From NCBI RefSeq assembly GCF_011174675.1, contig NZ_JAANIG010000012.1, positions 1-64,000 of the forward strand: 64,000 nucleotides of DNA, given 5' to 3'. This document shows, piece by piece, positions 63,830-64,000 of the stretch. Made by a program: the position numbers and the translations under genes. Numbering within the stretch: position 1 is the stretch's first letter; each line of letters begins with the position of its first letter. The notes below the pieces were generated by a model. The model saw nothing but the letters and a program-made list of their open reading frames with translations. It was not told the origin of the DNA and did not search any database. The DNA is from Perlabentimonas gracilis. Lineage in GTDB: Bacteria; Bacteroidota; Bacteroidia; Bacteroidales; Tenuifilaceae.

Positions 63830-63866
63830 AGCCTTCGGTTACTAGTAGTCGAGGGCTTTTTTTTTG
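63830..63866. terminator. Bidirectional terminator after the MACPF gene
   Basis: AGCCTTCGGTTAC and its near-complement GTAGTCGAGGGCT form a long stem with G-T pairs, followed by nine T on the plus strand and a T-rich run on the minus strand; it serves the MACPF gene and the convergent xerD. Confidence 0.85.
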
Positions 63867-63879
63867 AAATCACTTAAGA

Positions 63880-64000
63880 TTACCTTCCTTTGCGTGGGTG
63901 AAACCTAATAATGGTATCCTTTAGGTATTCCCTATCGAGGTGGGTATAAATCTCGGTGGTAAGTATCGATTCATGCCCTAGCATCTCTTGCACAACCCGA
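63880..64000 (-). CDS. xerD: Tyrosine recombinase XerD, C-terminal end only
   Basis: The last 39-40 codons of a minus-strand tyrosine recombinase run off the right edge. The translation reads [22 protein letters not shown] followed by [17 protein letters not shown] and stop. The [15 protein letters not shown] segment contains the active-site His and the catalytic Tyr, and the ending is that of XerD, which resolves chromosome dimers at dif. The housekeeping assignment rather than an integrase is likely but rests on the tail only. Confidence 0.85.
   Translation of the reverse strand, partial: RVVQEMLGHESILTTEIYTHLDREYLKDTIIRFHPRKGR

Noticed and set aside
63880-64000. A mobile-element integrase at the right edge
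   Set aside because: The tail sequence matches housekeeping XerD and no attachment repeats or other mobility genes are nearby.

Overview
The window looks like a chromosomal segment of a Bacteroidota bacterium, probably class Bacteroidia. Four things point there. A type IX secretion (T9SS) C-terminal sorting domain ends the 9.2-13.0 kb protein. Several families are mainly known from this phylum (DUF4301, DUF2027-Smr, DUF4252, DUF6588, propeller/Y_Y_Y sensor kinases). Most gene starts lack a Shine-Dalgarno sequence. At least one promoter fits the Bacteroidetes pattern (TTTG, 20 nt, TAnnTTTG). No insertion sequence, prophage, CRISPR array or tRNA was seen, and most genes are housekeeping.

Layout. 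0-3.7 kb: M1 aminopeptidase lipoprotein and a DMT exporter. 3.7-13.8 kb: an accessory-looking cluster with a giant propeller sensor kinase (LytS-type), its overlapping LytTR response regulator, a second LytTR protein without receiver, a 1277-residue secreted protein (about 14 propeller blades, four InlB-type repeats, T9SS tail) and a small secreted protein. Three copies of CNAATAATA spaced exactly 21 bp apart lie between the two LytTR genes, the spacing known for LytTR operators. The two secreted-protein genes carry perfect AGGAGG ribosome-binding sites, which I saw nowhere else in the window. 14-24.7 kb: DUF4301, rimO, tpx, clpC, gyrA and a TPR protein. 25-31.6 kb: a small acidic protein, a duplicated-domain protein, pyrD, an XRE regulator with a readable promoter/operator, a 1 kb gene-free stretch, RNase P RNA, DUF2027-Smr and queA.

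31.6-45.5 kb: a YgiQ-type radical SAM protein, M28 peptidase, an output-less Cache-HAMP-GAF-PAS sensor, outer-membrane proteins, rarA, kdsA, a hybrid histidine kinase, a cardiolipin synthase and a DUF4252 lipoprotein. 45.5-50.6 kb: two thioesterases, a FetAB-like ABC pair, a PLP racemase/GNAT pair, a helical hypothetical and a VF530-family protein. 50.5-56.4 kb: two DEAD-box helicases separated by two kinds of tandem repeat, a PIN toxin-antitoxin pair and an M3 oligopeptidase. 56.7-60.6 kb: a long KamA-like radical SAM protein, an eRF1-like (baeRF) protein and a DUF308 membrane protein. 60.6-64 kb: a coiled-coil lipoprotein, a divergent secreted MACPF (perforin-like) protein with three ricin-type lectin trefoils, and the 3' end of xerD.

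The two most notable stretches are the LytS/LytTR surface-protein cluster with its phased operator, and the MACPF-RICIN protein, which has the architecture of a secreted lectin-guided pore former. Functions are assigned from sequence motifs alone; nothing was searched against databases.
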